Shown here piece after piece: positions 33,741-42,227 of a stretch of 64,000 bases of DNA. The DNA lies in the NCBI RefSeq assembly GCF_007858255.1, contig NZ_VFEU01000013.1:61709-125708 (forward strand). The letters are read 5' to 3'. The notes under the pieces are model-generated. The model did no database searches, was not told the DNA's origin, and saw only the letters and a program-made list of their open reading frames with translations. The position numbers were made by a program, and so were the translations under genes. Origin of the DNA: Pseudomonas rhodesiae. GTDB lineage: Bacteria; Pseudomonadota; Gammaproteobacteria; Pseudomonadales; Pseudomonadaceae. Within the stretch, counting starts at the first letter, position 1; every line of letters starts with the position of its first letter.

Positions 33741-34514
33741 ATGATCAAATCACTGGATACATTCTTGCGGGAGATCGATGAAGGCGACTGGGCCGTCATC
33801 AGTTCGGCCACCGACTACCCGGAAAACTGGGTGATCCCCGACCACAGTCATGAGAAGCACCAACTGCTGTACGCCACCGAGGGCGTGATGGTCGTGCGTT
33901 CGGCGCACAACCAGTGGACGGTGCCGCCCCATCGTGGTTTCTGGATGCCCAGCGGCCACGTTCACTCCCTGCGCTGTGTGGGCGCGCTGAAAATGCGCAG
34001 CGTATTCGTGCGCCCCGGCAGCTTCCCGAATTTGCCGAGCGAGACCAAAGCGGTGAGCATCTCAGCGCTGCTGAGCGAGTTGATCAAGGCATCGGTCAGC
34101 CTTAAACCGCCGTACGCCGAGGATTCGCGGGACGCGCGCATCATGCACCTGATTCTGGATGAACTGGCCTTGTTACCGGCCTTGCCGTTGTCGCTGCCGC
34201 AGCCGGCCGATTCGCGTATCCAGCAGATCTGCGCGGCCTGGCGACACGACCCGGGCGATGCCTCCACCGTGGCCGACTGGAGCGCGCGCCTGGCGCTGGA
34301 CCAGAAAACCATCCAGCGTCTGTTCCGCAAGGACACCGGCATGACCTTCGGCCAATGGCGCCAACAGGTGCGCCTGCTGTTGGCGTTGGAGCGCATCGCG
34401 CTGGGCGAGAAGATTATCGACGTGGCCCTGACGCTGGGCTACGACAGCCCCAGCGCCTTCACCAGCATGTTCAAAAAGCAATTCGGCAAGACGCCGAGTC
34501 AGTTTTTCACCTAG
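33741..34514 (+). CDS. AraC-family transcriptional regulator with cupin N-terminus
   Basis: A 257-residue regulator. The N-terminal cupin/AraC-binding part has WVIPDHSHEKHQLLYATEGVMVV and VPPHRGFWMPSGHVHSL, with several histidines where a ligand or metal could bind. The C-terminal AraC DNA-binding domain has two helix-turn-helix units, WSARLALDQKTIQRLFRKDTGMTFGQWRQQVRLL and VALTLGYDSPSAFTSMFKKQFGKTPSQFF. AGGG lies just before the ATG at 33741. It is divergent from the Fsr-type exporter and likely controls it. It ends 9 bp before the convergent cyclic-di-GMP gene. Confidence 0.9.
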   Translation: MIKSLDTFLREIDEGDWAVISSATDYPENWVIPDHSHEKHQLLYATEGVMVVRSAHNQWTVPPHRGFWMPSGHVHSLRCVGALKMRSVFVRPGSFPNLPSETKAVSISALLSELIKASVSLKPPYAEDSRDARIMHLILDELALLPALPLSLPQPADSRIQQICAAWRHDPGDASTVADWSARLALDQKTIQRLFRKDTGMTFGQWRQQVRLLLALERIALGEKIIDVALTLGYDSPSAFTSMFKKQFGKTPSQFFT

Positions 34515-34523
34515 CTCGGCGGG

Positions 34524-37076
34524 TCAGCCCAGCAAACCATGGAACGCGGTGATATCCAGCGGGCGGCTCAGGTAGTAGCCCTGGCCTTCGTCGCAGGCCA
34601 CCGATTTAAGCATCGCCAAGTGCTCGGCGGTCTCGATGCCTTCGGCGGTAACCGTCAACGACAGCGCGCGACCCAAGCCGACGATGGCCTGAATAATGGC
34701 TTTATCGTCCTCGCTTTCTTCCAGACGATTGAGGAAGCTGCGGTCGATCTTCAGCCCGTCGAACGGGAAGGCGCGCAGGTAGCTGAGGGACGAATAGCCG
34801 GTGCCGAAATCATCCATGGCGATGCGCACGCCGAGCTGCTTGAGGGCGTGCATCACCTCCAGCGCAACGGCGGCATCTTCGAGCATCACGCTCTCGGTAA
34901 TTTCCAGCTCGACCCGCGCCGGGTCGATCCCCGACGCCTGTAACGCCAGGCTCACGCGTTCCACCAGGTTGCCGCGCCGGAACTCGGTGGGCGACAGGTT
35001 GACCGACACAAACAACAGGTCGGGCCAGCGCGCGGCGTAGGCGCAGGCGGTTTCCAGCACCCAGTCGCTCAGCGCCAGGATCAGCCCGGACTCTTCGGCA
35101 ATCGGAATAAACGTGTCCGGCGCGATCAGCCCGCGCACCGGATGCTGCCAGCGCACCAGGGCTTCGGCCCCGACCATTTGCCCGTCGGCGATGCGATAGC
35201 GCGGCTGGAAGTGCAAACGCAATTCCGCATGCTTGATCGCGAACCGCAGATCGCTTTCCAGGCGGCGCCGCTCGATGATCCGCGTGTTCATTTCGCCGGA
35301 ATAAAAGCGCCAAGTACTGCGCCCGGCGGACTTGGCTTCGTACAGCGCGATATCTGCATAGCGCAGCAGTTCGGTAACGTCTTTGGCGTCATTGGGCGCC
35401 AGCGCGATGCCGATGCTGGCGCTGATAAACACTTCCTGTTCATCGATACGCACGGCCTGTTCGATGGAGGCAATCAGGCGCCGGCACAGATTCTCGACTT
35501 CGTCCTGGTTGCCGGCCTCGCTGAGGATCAGCACGAATTCGTCACCGCCGACCCTGGCCACCAGGTCGCCGTGGCGCACGCAATCGGCCAGGCGCCCGGA
35601 TACTTCGTTGAGCACCCGGTCGCCGGCGGCATGCCCGAGCAGGTCGTTGACCGGTTTGAAACGGTCCAGGTCGAGGCTGAGCATTACCAGCGGGTGGTCC
35701 GGCGACGGCAGGATCTTGAGCTTGCCATTGAGGAACGCTTGCAGCCGCGTGCGGTTGGCCAGCCCGGTGAGGGCGTCGTGTTGGGACAGGAACTCGATGC
35801 GCCGCCGGGCCTCGACTTCTTCGGTGACGTCGGTGGCGGTGCCACGGAAGCCGCCGCAAGGCATTTGTCGCGCGGCCAGGCGCGTCATGCGTTCCTGGCC
35901 CTGAGCGTCTAGGTAACGACACTGCAGGCTGAGGTCTGGATGCCGGTCCGGGCTGCCCAGCCATTGCGAGAGCACGCCGGCCTCGGAGCCAAGCAGGTCG
36001 AGCATGGGCGCGCCGATCCAGGCGTGACGGTCCAGGCCGGTGACGCTCTGAAAACGTTCCGACAGGTAGGTGAACCGCCAGTGGCCATCGATCTCCCAGA
36101 CCCAATCGGAACTGGCCTCCACCACATCGCGAAACCGCGCTTCGCTGGTGGCCAAGGCATTCTGGCTGTCTTGCAGCGAGGCGTGGCTGGCGTCCAGCGC
36201 CTGCGCCGCCGCCGTGGCCCGGCGGGAAATCACCCAGGCCATCAGACACACCAGCAGCGCCGCCAGGCCCAGCAGCGGCAGACCGACCGCCATCAGCCGC
36301 AGGCCGGGGCGCTCCGGCTCCCAGTGCAGGCTGCCGGCGTCGCCGTTGTTGCCCAGGGGTACCAGCAACACATTGCCGATGTCGTCAGGCGTGGCGATGT
36401 GCAGATTGTGAATGCCGAACTCATTGCCGATCAGGGCCAATTTGTCGGCGGTGAGCAGGTCTACAAACACCAGCACGGAAGACTTTCGGCCGTCCTTTTC
36501 CACGGTGGGGTCGGTGCCGGGGGTAATCGCCGCTGCGGCTATCAATGCGGGGGTGCCATGCACATTGATAAACCGCGTGACCGGGGTTTCGTCATCGGCG
36601 CCGGCGCGGGCCTGTTCGAGAATCTGGGCCATAGGCTGGTCCAGCCATTGGCTCAGTTCGAGGTGTTGCATCTGGCCCTCGACCACCGCATACACCGTGC
36701 GGTCTGTATCGTCGACCACAAACAGCCCCTGGAAGCCGAAGTCCTGATACAGCGTCGGCCCGACGTTTTCACGGACAAAGGCCCAATCGGTGTCCACCTT
36801 CATATGCAGGTGCTGGTAGGCATCGCTCCAGAACGCGTAGTCCTTGACGGTCACACGCAGGGATTTCTCCATCGATTGCATGGCTTTGCGCGTATAAAAA
36901 GCGCTTTCCACCTGCTCGGTATGGTCCAGGTCGTGGGCGATGTACACCAGCGAGTAAGCCGCCGCCGCGAACACACCGGCCAGCAAGGCCATGAAATTGA
37001 GCAGTGACGTGCGGGTCAGCGACAGACTGGTGCGGGTGGAGAGGGTACGGACGATAGGAGCGAGAGTATTCGGCAT
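34524..37076 (-). CDS. CHASE4-PAS-GGDEF-EAL membrane protein
   Basis: An 850-residue bifunctional cyclic-di-GMP protein. Membrane segment 1 (~28-50), a CHASE4-like periplasmic domain (~60-245, DYAFWSDAYQHLH...), membrane segment 2 (~260-280), PAS (~305-425, WVWEIDGHWRFTYLSERFQSVTG), GGDEF (~430-590) with RVGGDEFVLIL, and EAL (~600-850) with GAEALVRWQHP and DDFGTGYSSLSYL...KIDRSF. The GGDEF also has RHGD exactly at the inhibitory-site position. Both catalytic motifs are intact, so it could both make and break cyclic-di-GMP depending on the signal; which activity wins is not visible. Confidence 0.92.
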   Translation of the reverse strand: MPNTLAPIVRTLSTRTSLSLTRTSLLNFMALLAGVFAAAAYSLVYIAHDLDHTEQVESAFYTRKAMQSMEKSLRVTVKDYAFWSDAYQHLHMKVDTDWAFVRENVGPTLYQDFGFQGLFVVDDTDRTVYAVVEGQMQHLELSQWLDQPMAQILEQARAGADDETPVTRFINVHGTPALIAAAAITPGTDPTVEKDGRKSSVLVFVDLLTADKLALIGNEFGIHNLHIATPDDIGNVLLVPLGNNGDAGSLHWEPERPGLRLMAVGLPLLGLAALLVCLMAWVISRRATAAAQALDASHASLQDSQNALATSEARFRDVVEASSDWVWEIDGHWRFTYLSERFQSVTGLDRHAWIGAPMLDLLGSEAGVLSQWLGSPDRHPDLSLQCRYLDAQGQERMTRLAARQMPCGGFRGTATDVTEEVEARRRIEFLSQHDALTGLANRTRLQAFLNGKLKILPSPDHPLVMLSLDLDRFKPVNDLLGHAAGDRVLNEVSGRLADCVRHGDLVARVGGDEFVLILSEAGNQDEVENLCRRLIASIEQAVRIDEQEVFISASIGIALAPNDAKDVTELLRYADIALYEAKSAGRSTWRFYSGEMNTRIIERRRLESDLRFAIKHAELRLHFQPRYRIADGQMVGAEALVRWQHPVRGLIAPDTFIPIAEESGLILALSDWVLETACAYAARWPDLLFVSVNLSPTEFRRGNLVERVSLALQASGIDPARVELEITESVMLEDAAVALEVMHALKQLGVRIAMDDFGTGYSSLSYLRAFPFDGLKIDRSFLNRLEESEDDKAIIQAIVGLGRALSLTVTAEGIETAEHLAMLKSVACDEGQGYYLSRPLDITAFHGLLG

Positions 37077-37166
37077 TATTTCCCGCAGGGCGTCGCTGCA
37101 AGTCATGGGTATGACAGGCTATCGGCGCCCTCGGCGAAATATTGAGCGGCTCAAGCGCGGCATCAA

Positions 37167-37673
37167 CTAGCGCTCATGGGCCGTCAGGTTGGCAAAGAAG
37201 ATGCAGCCGATCAGGCGGGCGAACAGGCTAAGGGTTTCGGCCAGATTGGGGTCGTCGAACAGCATCGCCTTGGAGTCCAGCGCACACAGCGCACCGAACA
37301 GGCGCCCATCGGGGAGGAAGATGGGCGTGCCGGCGTAACTCTCGATGGCGTACTGCTTGACCACCGGGCGCGCGGCGAAGCGGCCGTTCTGGCTGACCTG
37401 GGGAATGAACAGGGTCTGCGGGTTGATGCAGAACTCGCTGCATAGGGTGGTTTCCAGATCAAGCACGTCGTCCGGGTGGATGCCCATGTCGAAAGGGTCA
37501 TGCACCGAGCACACGACCCATTCCAAGTCGGTAAATTTGGCGATACCGGCAAAGCGCATGCCGGTCAGGCGTGTGACAAGTTGCAGGATGCTGGTAGTGG
37601 CTTCGATTTCGGCGATGGCGGCGCGTTCTTCTGGGCTGAGCAATGACAGTGGTGCGGTGACGCTGGAAAGCAT
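37167..37673 (-). CDS. GAF-domain protein
   Basis: A 168-residue stand-alone GAF domain: ILQLVTRLTGMRFAGIAKFT, WVVCSVHDPFDMG, TTLCSEFCINPQTLFIP, YAIESYAGTPIFLPDGRLFGALCALDSK. There is no output domain. Cys residues in the ligand-facing segment (ETTLCSEFC) resemble the sensory region of phytochrome-related or redox GAF proteins, but that is only suggestive. ATG at 37673 has TTGGAG 8 nt upstream; the GTG three codons earlier lies in the ribosome site. It lies 90 bp behind the GGDEF-EAL gene on the same strand. Confidence 0.85.
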   Translation of the reverse strand: MLSSVTAPLSLLSPEERAAIAEIEATTSILQLVTRLTGMRFAGIAKFTDLEWVVCSVHDPFDMGIHPDDVLDLETTLCSEFCINPQTLFIPQVSQNGRFAARPVVKQYAIESYAGTPIFLPDGRLFGALCALDSKAMLFDDPNLAETLSLFARLIGCIFFANLTAHER

Positions 37674-37724
37674 GCTGAACACTCCAAAGGCGCGGGGGCT
37701 GGGGCCACCGCGCGCGGACAGGTC

Positions 37725-39227
37725 TTAGTTGATACGAGGATGCTGTTGCACCAGGTTTTCGCGCTTGGCTTCTAGTTCGGCGATCTCGGCGTCGATATCT
37801 TCGATCTTCTGCTCGATATTGTCATGGTGTTCTTGCAGCAGCTCCTTGGCTTCTTCCATGTCCGAGGCCGCCGGTGCCGCACCGCGCAGGGGGCGGTTAG
37901 CGGTCTCTTTCATGGTCACGCCGGTGATCAGGCCGACCACTGCAAACGCCATCAAGTAGTAGGCGGGCATGTACAGGTCATTGGTGGTTTCCACCAGCCA
38001 GGCGACAGCGGTCGGGGTCAAGCCGGCGATCAGCACCGAGACGTTAAAGGCGCTGGCTAGAGCGCTGTAGCGCAGGTGCGTAGGGAACATCGCCGGCAAT
38101 GTCGACGCCATCACGCCGATAAAGAAGTTCAGCACAACGGCCAGGATCAGCAGCCCGGCGAAGATCAGCCCGATCTTGCCGCTGGTGATCAGCATAAAGG
38201 CTGGAATGGCCAGCAACAGCAAACCCACGCTGCCGGCAATGATGAACGGCTTGCGGCCGATTTTGTCACTGACAAAACCGATGAACGGTTGCACGAACAG
38301 CATGCCGACCATGATTGCGATGATGATCAATACACCGCTGTTTTCTTTGTAGTGCAGGTTGTGGGACAGGTAGCTCGGCATGTAGGTGAGCAGCATGTAG
38401 TACGTCACGTTGGTGGCCGCCACAATGCCGATACAGGTCAACAGGCTGCGCCAATGCTTGGTGGCGACTTCCTTGAACGACACTTTCGGGCCGTGGGACA
38501 GACCTTCGCGGTCGCCTTGTTCGAGGGTGTCCATGTGCTGCTGGAACGCCGGGGTTTCTTCCAGCGCGTGGCGCAGGTAAAGACCGATGATGCCCAGGGG
38601 CAGGGCCAGGAAGAACGGCAGGCGCCAGCCCCAGGATTCAAACTGTTCTTCGCCGAGGATGCTGGAAATCAGCACCACCACACCCGCGCCGAGCACGAAA
38701 CCGGCGATGGAACCGAAGTCCAGCCAACTGCCGAGAAAGCCGCGCTTGCGGTCCGGCGCATACTCGGCAACGAAAATCGACGCGCCGGTGTATTCACCGC
38801 CCACCGAGAAGCCTTGGGCCATTTTGCACAGCAGCAACAGGATCGGCGCCCAGATACCGATAGTGTCGTAGCCGGGGATCAGACCGATGGCGAAGGTACT
38901 CAGCGACATGATCACGATGGTCGCCGCCAGCACCTTCTGTCGTCCGTATTTGTCCCCCAGGGCGCCGAAGAACAGGCCACCCAAAGGACGGATCAGGAAC
39001 GGCACCGAGAAGGTAGCCAGTGCGGCGATCATTTGCACACTGGGCGAAGCGTCCGGGAAAAACACCTTGCCCAGCACATAGGCGACAAACCCGTAGACGC
39101 CAAAGTCGAACCATTCCATGGCGTTACCCAGTGCAGCGGCGGTGATCGCCTTGCGCATCTTGGTGTCATCGACAATGGTGATGTCATTCAATCCGATGGG
39201 ATTGACGCTTTTCTTACGTGATTTCAT
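37725..39227 (-). CDS. proP: Proline/glycine betaine-proton symporter ProP
   Basis: A 500-residue MFS osmoprotectant transporter, the same length as E. coli ProP. It has AAALGNAMEWFDFGVYGFVAYVLGKVFF at helix 1, RPLGGLFFGALGDKYGRQKVL, SVGGEYTGASIFVAEYAPDRKRGFLGS and SDKIGRKPFI. The C-terminus is a long charged heptad region from about residue 450 (KELLQEHHDNIEQKIEDIDA, then AEIAELEAKRENLVQQ), the coiled coil by which ProP dimerises and sets its osmotic threshold. It should import proline, betaine or ectoine under high osmolarity. Start chosen at the conserved MKSRKK. Confidence 0.93.
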   Translation of the reverse strand: MKSRKKSVNPIGLNDITIVDDTKMRKAITAAALGNAMEWFDFGVYGFVAYVLGKVFFPDASPSVQMIAALATFSVPFLIRPLGGLFFGALGDKYGRQKVLAATIVIMSLSTFAIGLIPGYDTIGIWAPILLLLCKMAQGFSVGGEYTGASIFVAEYAPDRKRGFLGSWLDFGSIAGFVLGAGVVVLISSILGEEQFESWGWRLPFFLALPLGIIGLYLRHALEETPAFQQHMDTLEQGDREGLSHGPKVSFKEVATKHWRSLLTCIGIVAATNVTYYMLLTYMPSYLSHNLHYKENSGVLIIIAIMVGMLFVQPFIGFVSDKIGRKPFIIAGSVGLLLLAIPAFMLITSGKIGLIFAGLLILAVVLNFFIGVMASTLPAMFPTHLRYSALASAFNVSVLIAGLTPTAVAWLVETTNDLYMPAYYLMAFAVVGLITGVTMKETANRPLRGAAPAASDMEEAKELLQEHHDNIEQKIEDIDAEIAELEAKRENLVQQHPRIN

Positions 39228-39493
39228 GCGGATCACTCTAAAACAGAACAGGGGAGGTGCTATCACTGCGACAGCACCGCTCTGTCACTTCAGATACAAG
39301 TGCATGCGAAATAATTCACCACTATTTGGGTTTTTTTATGGATGAGGTCGGCGACCTCACCCCTCAGCAGCAGTCACCAATGCCCCGCTGTGAGTCAGGC
39401 CGTAACAGTGTGCAGGGATTATTCGCGATCTTCGGCGACCCTGTTCAACCCCGCGGCGCTATGCAGCAGGGGGGCATATACACGCCACACTCA

Positions 39494-39630
39494 TTTGTGG
39501 TGAACAGGCTTGCCCTGTGCTGGGCTGCGGAGCAGCCCCATTCCAGACGCTGTGGTTTTATCGGGCACACCGAGGGGCTTGGTTTTGGGGCCGCTTCGCA
39601 GCCCAGCGCGGGGCAAGCCCGCTCACCACA
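39494..39630. repeat. REPIN-like inverted REP pair
   Basis: Two inverted ~33-bp REP sequences face each other across a ~70-bp spacer. The left end reads TGTGGTGAACAGGCTTGCCC and continues to GCTGGGCTGC; the right end is its inverse with four differences, ending GCTCACCACA. The same core is found at 41939-41971 and 63752-63880. The 486-bp gap 39228-39713 upstream of proP otherwise holds only a 7-bp perfect hairpin (TGAGGTC/GACCTCA, 39343-39359) and no gene I can support. Confidence 0.8.
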
Positions 39631-39713
39631 AAAATCGCATTTTCTCAGGTTATGTTTTCACCGAGGATGTGTGGGTATCGAGGTTGGACCATTCAAGGGG
39701 ATGGGGTGGAGGC

Positions 39714-40286
39714 TTACCACCATTTCCAACGGCCCTGTTTTTTCAGGGCCGCGATGATGGCTTCGCGCTTGTGGCGGATTTCGACCATTTTGTGGCGCAG
39801 TTCGCGGCAGCGGTTGCTGTTGAGGATCAAAAGGCCGATCAGGGGGCTGAGCAGGCAGAGGGAGTAAAGGTAGGCGTTGGGGCGGTAGGCGATACTGGGA
39901 AGTGCTACCAGCAGACAGGCGAGGTATATCGCGACGTTTACCCAGACCCAGTGGATGCGACCGTATAGCACTTCAATCTGTGCAACGGAAAACACCACGC
40001 TCATCGCCACTCCGCCAAAAAACCAATTACGCAACGAAGAAGCTTCTGGGGCTTCTGAAAGATAGGTAACCATGATCAGGACGCCAGTCAGGGCAATGCT
40101 AAAACACCCGGAAAGCAACCACCCACCGAAGACCAACATGTAACGTCTACGCCATGGTCGTGGATCTTCTATATAAAACTTAGCGTAGAAGAAATCCCTT
40201 CCACTCAACGCTTTCGAGTCTGGCAAGCTAACGCTAGTGTCATGGCCTAACTTCTCCAAGGCTTTCAACGCCTTTTGCTTTTTCAT
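39714..40286 (-). CDS. Four-helix membrane protein, candidate immunity protein
   Basis: A 190-residue protein of no family I recognise. A polar N-terminus of ~48 residues is followed by four hydrophobic segments at about 50-73, 88-106, 112-131 and 139-156, then a basic helical C-terminal tail (RHKMVEIRHKREAIIAALKKQ). Its ATG overlaps the stop of the gene upstream by 4 nt, so the two proteins are made together. In type VI secretion, membrane-acting effectors are paired with multi-helix inner-membrane immunity proteins encoded directly after them; size, topology and coupling fit that. The function is inferred from context only. Confidence 0.7.
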   Translation of the reverse strand: MKKQKALKALEKLGHDTSVSLPDSKALSGRDFFYAKFYIEDPRPWRRRYMLVFGGWLLSGCFSIALTGVLIMVTYLSEAPEASSLRNWFFGGVAMSVVFSVAQIEVLYGRIHWVWVNVAIYLACLLVALPSIAYRPNAYLYSLCLLSPLIGLLILNSNRCRELRHKMVEIRHKREAIIAALKKQGRWKWW

Positions 40287-41197
40287 TGGCCGAGTTCTTC
40301 ATAGATGCCGACGGCGAAAGTCCGAGCGTTTCCTGACGTAGCGCTGCTCGTGAACCCTGCGGCTGCAGCCCATACATCTCTTATGTGATTGGCGGTGGCT
40401 TGTCGCATTTGCGCCGCACTGATGCGTTTGGTGGCTGTTCCTGCGGCTTGTTTCAGCTTGAGCAGTTTCGTTGTCAGTCGTGGGTCGTGGATTCTAAGCA
40501 GCTCATCATTGAGCTTTGCCCGTTCCTGCCGGGTGAGCCCTCTCAGCACGTCCCGAATGGGTTTACCCGTTACTTTCTTAGTCAAGTTGACAGTTCTTAT
40601 TGTCGTCAGGGCGGACGTAGCAACTCCCAGCAAGGCGATGCCATCCAGCACAGCGACCGTGGCTTGATACCAAGCCTCGCTGTCGAGCCGATCAATAGCC
40701 TGCCGATTGAATGCTTCAACACTCGTTCTGCTTAATCCGATAAAACATTGCGCGGTACTGGCCACTGCTGCCGCTTTAGCGGTAAAGGAAATAATTGCAC
40801 TTGCACCGGCGGTGAACGGCATCAACGCAACTCCGCTCCAGATCACCGTCCAGCTCAGTATCGCCCCCGCACACGTTACCGTCGTATTCAGCGCCTCACC
40901 CACTAATTTAGATTCCCGCGGTTCATGCTCCAGCATTCGCTTGAACTCCACCGGCCCCACATACCGGGGCGCCTCCCGCAATACCACTTTGATCGGCTGC
41001 ACAGTGCAAATCGCCTGGAACTCGCGCAGCGTTACCACGTTGAAGTCCGCATCGATGTACACCACCCCTGCGCCAATCAGCACAGGGTCGGCATCGATGA
41101 CGTGGAACAATCGACGCAGGTCGATGCTGCTTTCAATGCGTTGGCGGGTGGTGCGGTGGGCCGAGGGGAATCCATCCTTGAACAAGGCGGTCGTCAT
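40283..41197 (-). CDS. Candidate type VI membrane-acting effector, linked to hcp
   Basis: A 304-residue protein I do not recognise. No signal peptide. Residues 1-100 are soluble, with VLIGAGVVYIDADFNVVTLREF. Residues ~104-149 form a long Ala/Gly/Ser/Thr-rich hydrophobic hairpin (LSWTVIWSGVALMPFTAGAS). A second hydrophobic stretch is at 179-200. The C-terminal ~100 residues are basic and helical. AGGAG lies 7 nt before the ATG. It is divergent from hcp with a 187-bp gap, and is translationally coupled to a four-helix membrane protein. A small cytosolic protein with an amphipathic membrane hairpin beside an orphan hcp suggests an Hcp-carried, pore-forming effector. Other explanations are an unrelated membrane-associated protein or a different toxin type. 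Confidence 0.6.
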   Translation of the reverse strand: MTTALFKDGFPSAHRTTRQRIESSIDLRRLFHVIDADPVLIGAGVVYIDADFNVVTLREFQAICTVQPIKVVLREAPRYVGPVEFKRMLEHEPRESKLVGEALNTTVTCAGAILSWTVIWSGVALMPFTAGASAIISFTAKAAAVASTAQCFIGLSRTSVEAFNRQAIDRLDSEAWYQATVAVLDGIALLGVATSALTTIRTVNLTKKVTGKPIRDVLRGLTRQERAKLNDELLRIHDPRLTTKLLKLKQAAGTATKRISAAQMRQATANHIRDVWAAAAGFTSSATSGNARTFAVGIYEELGQ

Positions 41198-41384
41198 TCC
41201 TTAACTCCTGGGTTTTTGGGGAGTCGAGAGGGTAAAGATGCAGCGGCGCAAATTAATGTCGGACGTTTCGCCTTTTCAAGACAGGTGCTTCTCGATCCCG
41301 CATTCCCATCTTGTGAGCGCCGCCCTGGTTCGAGAACAGTGCGCCCCACGTCACTTGCGACGCACAACACGACAAGGAGCCAAT

Positions 41385-41873
41385 ATGGCAGTCGATATGT
41401 TTTTGAAACTGGGCGATATCAAGGGTGAATCACGGGACCAGGCCCATCGCGATGAGATTGATATCTCCGAGTGGGCGTGGGGGTTGTCGCAGACCGGCTC
41501 GATGCACTCAGGCACCGGAGGGGGCGCGGGCAAGGTCAATATTGCCAACCTGAACCTGAAAAAGCCGCTGGATAAATCCAGCCCCAACCTGATGATGGCC
41601 TGTGCCAGCGGCAAGCATTATCCCGAAGCACGATTGGTGGTGCGCAAAGCGGGCGGTTCCAGCCCTGTGGAGTATCTGGTGATCACCCTGAAGGAAGTGA
41701 TGGTGGTGTCTTACGGCACCGGTGCCAATAGTCAGGACGATGTGCTCTTCGACAGCATCGCCTTGAATTTCGCCACCGTCGACGTCAGCTACCAACCGCA
41801 GAAAGCCGATGGCGCCAAGGAGGGTGGGCCGGTGAAGTTCGGCTGGAATATCCGGCAGAACGTGAAGGCCTGA
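41385..41873 (+). CDS. hcp: Type VI secretion tube protein Hcp
   Basis: A 162-residue Hcp, the length of P. aeruginosa Hcp1. It keeps the family pattern closely: MAVDMFLKLGDIKGES at the start, SQTGSMHSGTGGGAGKVN, SPNLMMACASGKHYPEA, VRKAGGSSPVEYLVITLKEV, and KADGAKEGGPVKFGWNIRQN at the end. Hcp hexamers stack into the tube and also carry small effectors in their lumen. AAGGAG 5 nt before the ATG fixes the start. No sheath, baseplate, VgrG or TssM genes are in the window, so this is an orphan hcp that would work with a type VI apparatus encoded elsewhere. Confidence 0.95.
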   Translation: MAVDMFLKLGDIKGESRDQAHRDEIDISEWAWGLSQTGSMHSGTGGGAGKVNIANLNLKKPLDKSSPNLMMACASGKHYPEARLVVRKAGGSSPVEYLVITLKEVMVVSYGTGANSQDDVLFDSIALNFATVDVSYQPQKADGAKEGGPVKFGWNIRQNVKA

Positions 41874-41938
41874 AGCCGCTCTCATATCGGCGAAATACGG
41901 CAGTATCAACGCAAATCTCAAAGACTGGCTCATAACGC

Positions 41939-41971
41939 TGTGGTGAGCTGGCTTGCCCTGCGCTGGGCTGC
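41939..41971 (+). repeat. Single REP element downstream of hcp
   Basis: One copy of the same REP as at 39494-39630: TGTGGTGAGCTGGCTTGCCC followed by a second block ending GCTGGGCTGC. No inverted partner is visible within 150 bp, so it is a lone (decayed) REP. With the REPIN at 39494 it brackets the hcp/effector/immunity segment. Confidence 0.65.
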
Positions 41972-42080
41972 GCAGCAGACCCTCGACAGCACACCGCGTT
42001 TCTCACGCAGGCGATGCCCAAGGCGTGCGCAACTCTGAGAATCGCCCCAACAGGTTGAAACGGTGATTATCAGCCTTGTC

Positions 42081-42199
42081 GTCATATGACTTTGCTTTCG
42101 CGAGACTGACTCATCTACCCGCAAAACCACGTTGACAGCGTCAACACGGCCCGATATAAAAGTCGCAGTTGTACGACGACATATGACGTTACATATGTC
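42081..42199. promoter_or_regulatory. Three CATATG-centred palindromes upstream of hexuronate transporter
   Basis: GTCATATGAC (42081-42090), GACATATGAC (42178-42187) and TACATATGTC (42190-42199) share a CATATG centre flanked by related bases. The first lies in TTGTCGTCATATGAC and the second in TTGTACGACGACATATGACG, both with TTGT nearby. GntR/FadR-family regulators of sugar-acid genes use palindromes of this size. An A-rich segment AACAAAAATAAAAAG (42206-42220) next to the start codon also resembles an Hfq/Crc target. The regulator gene is not in the window. The remainder of 41874-42227 holds only the REP at 41939. Confidence 0.45.
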
Positions 42200-42227
42200 C
42201 TATCTAACAAAAATAAAAAGTGATGCC

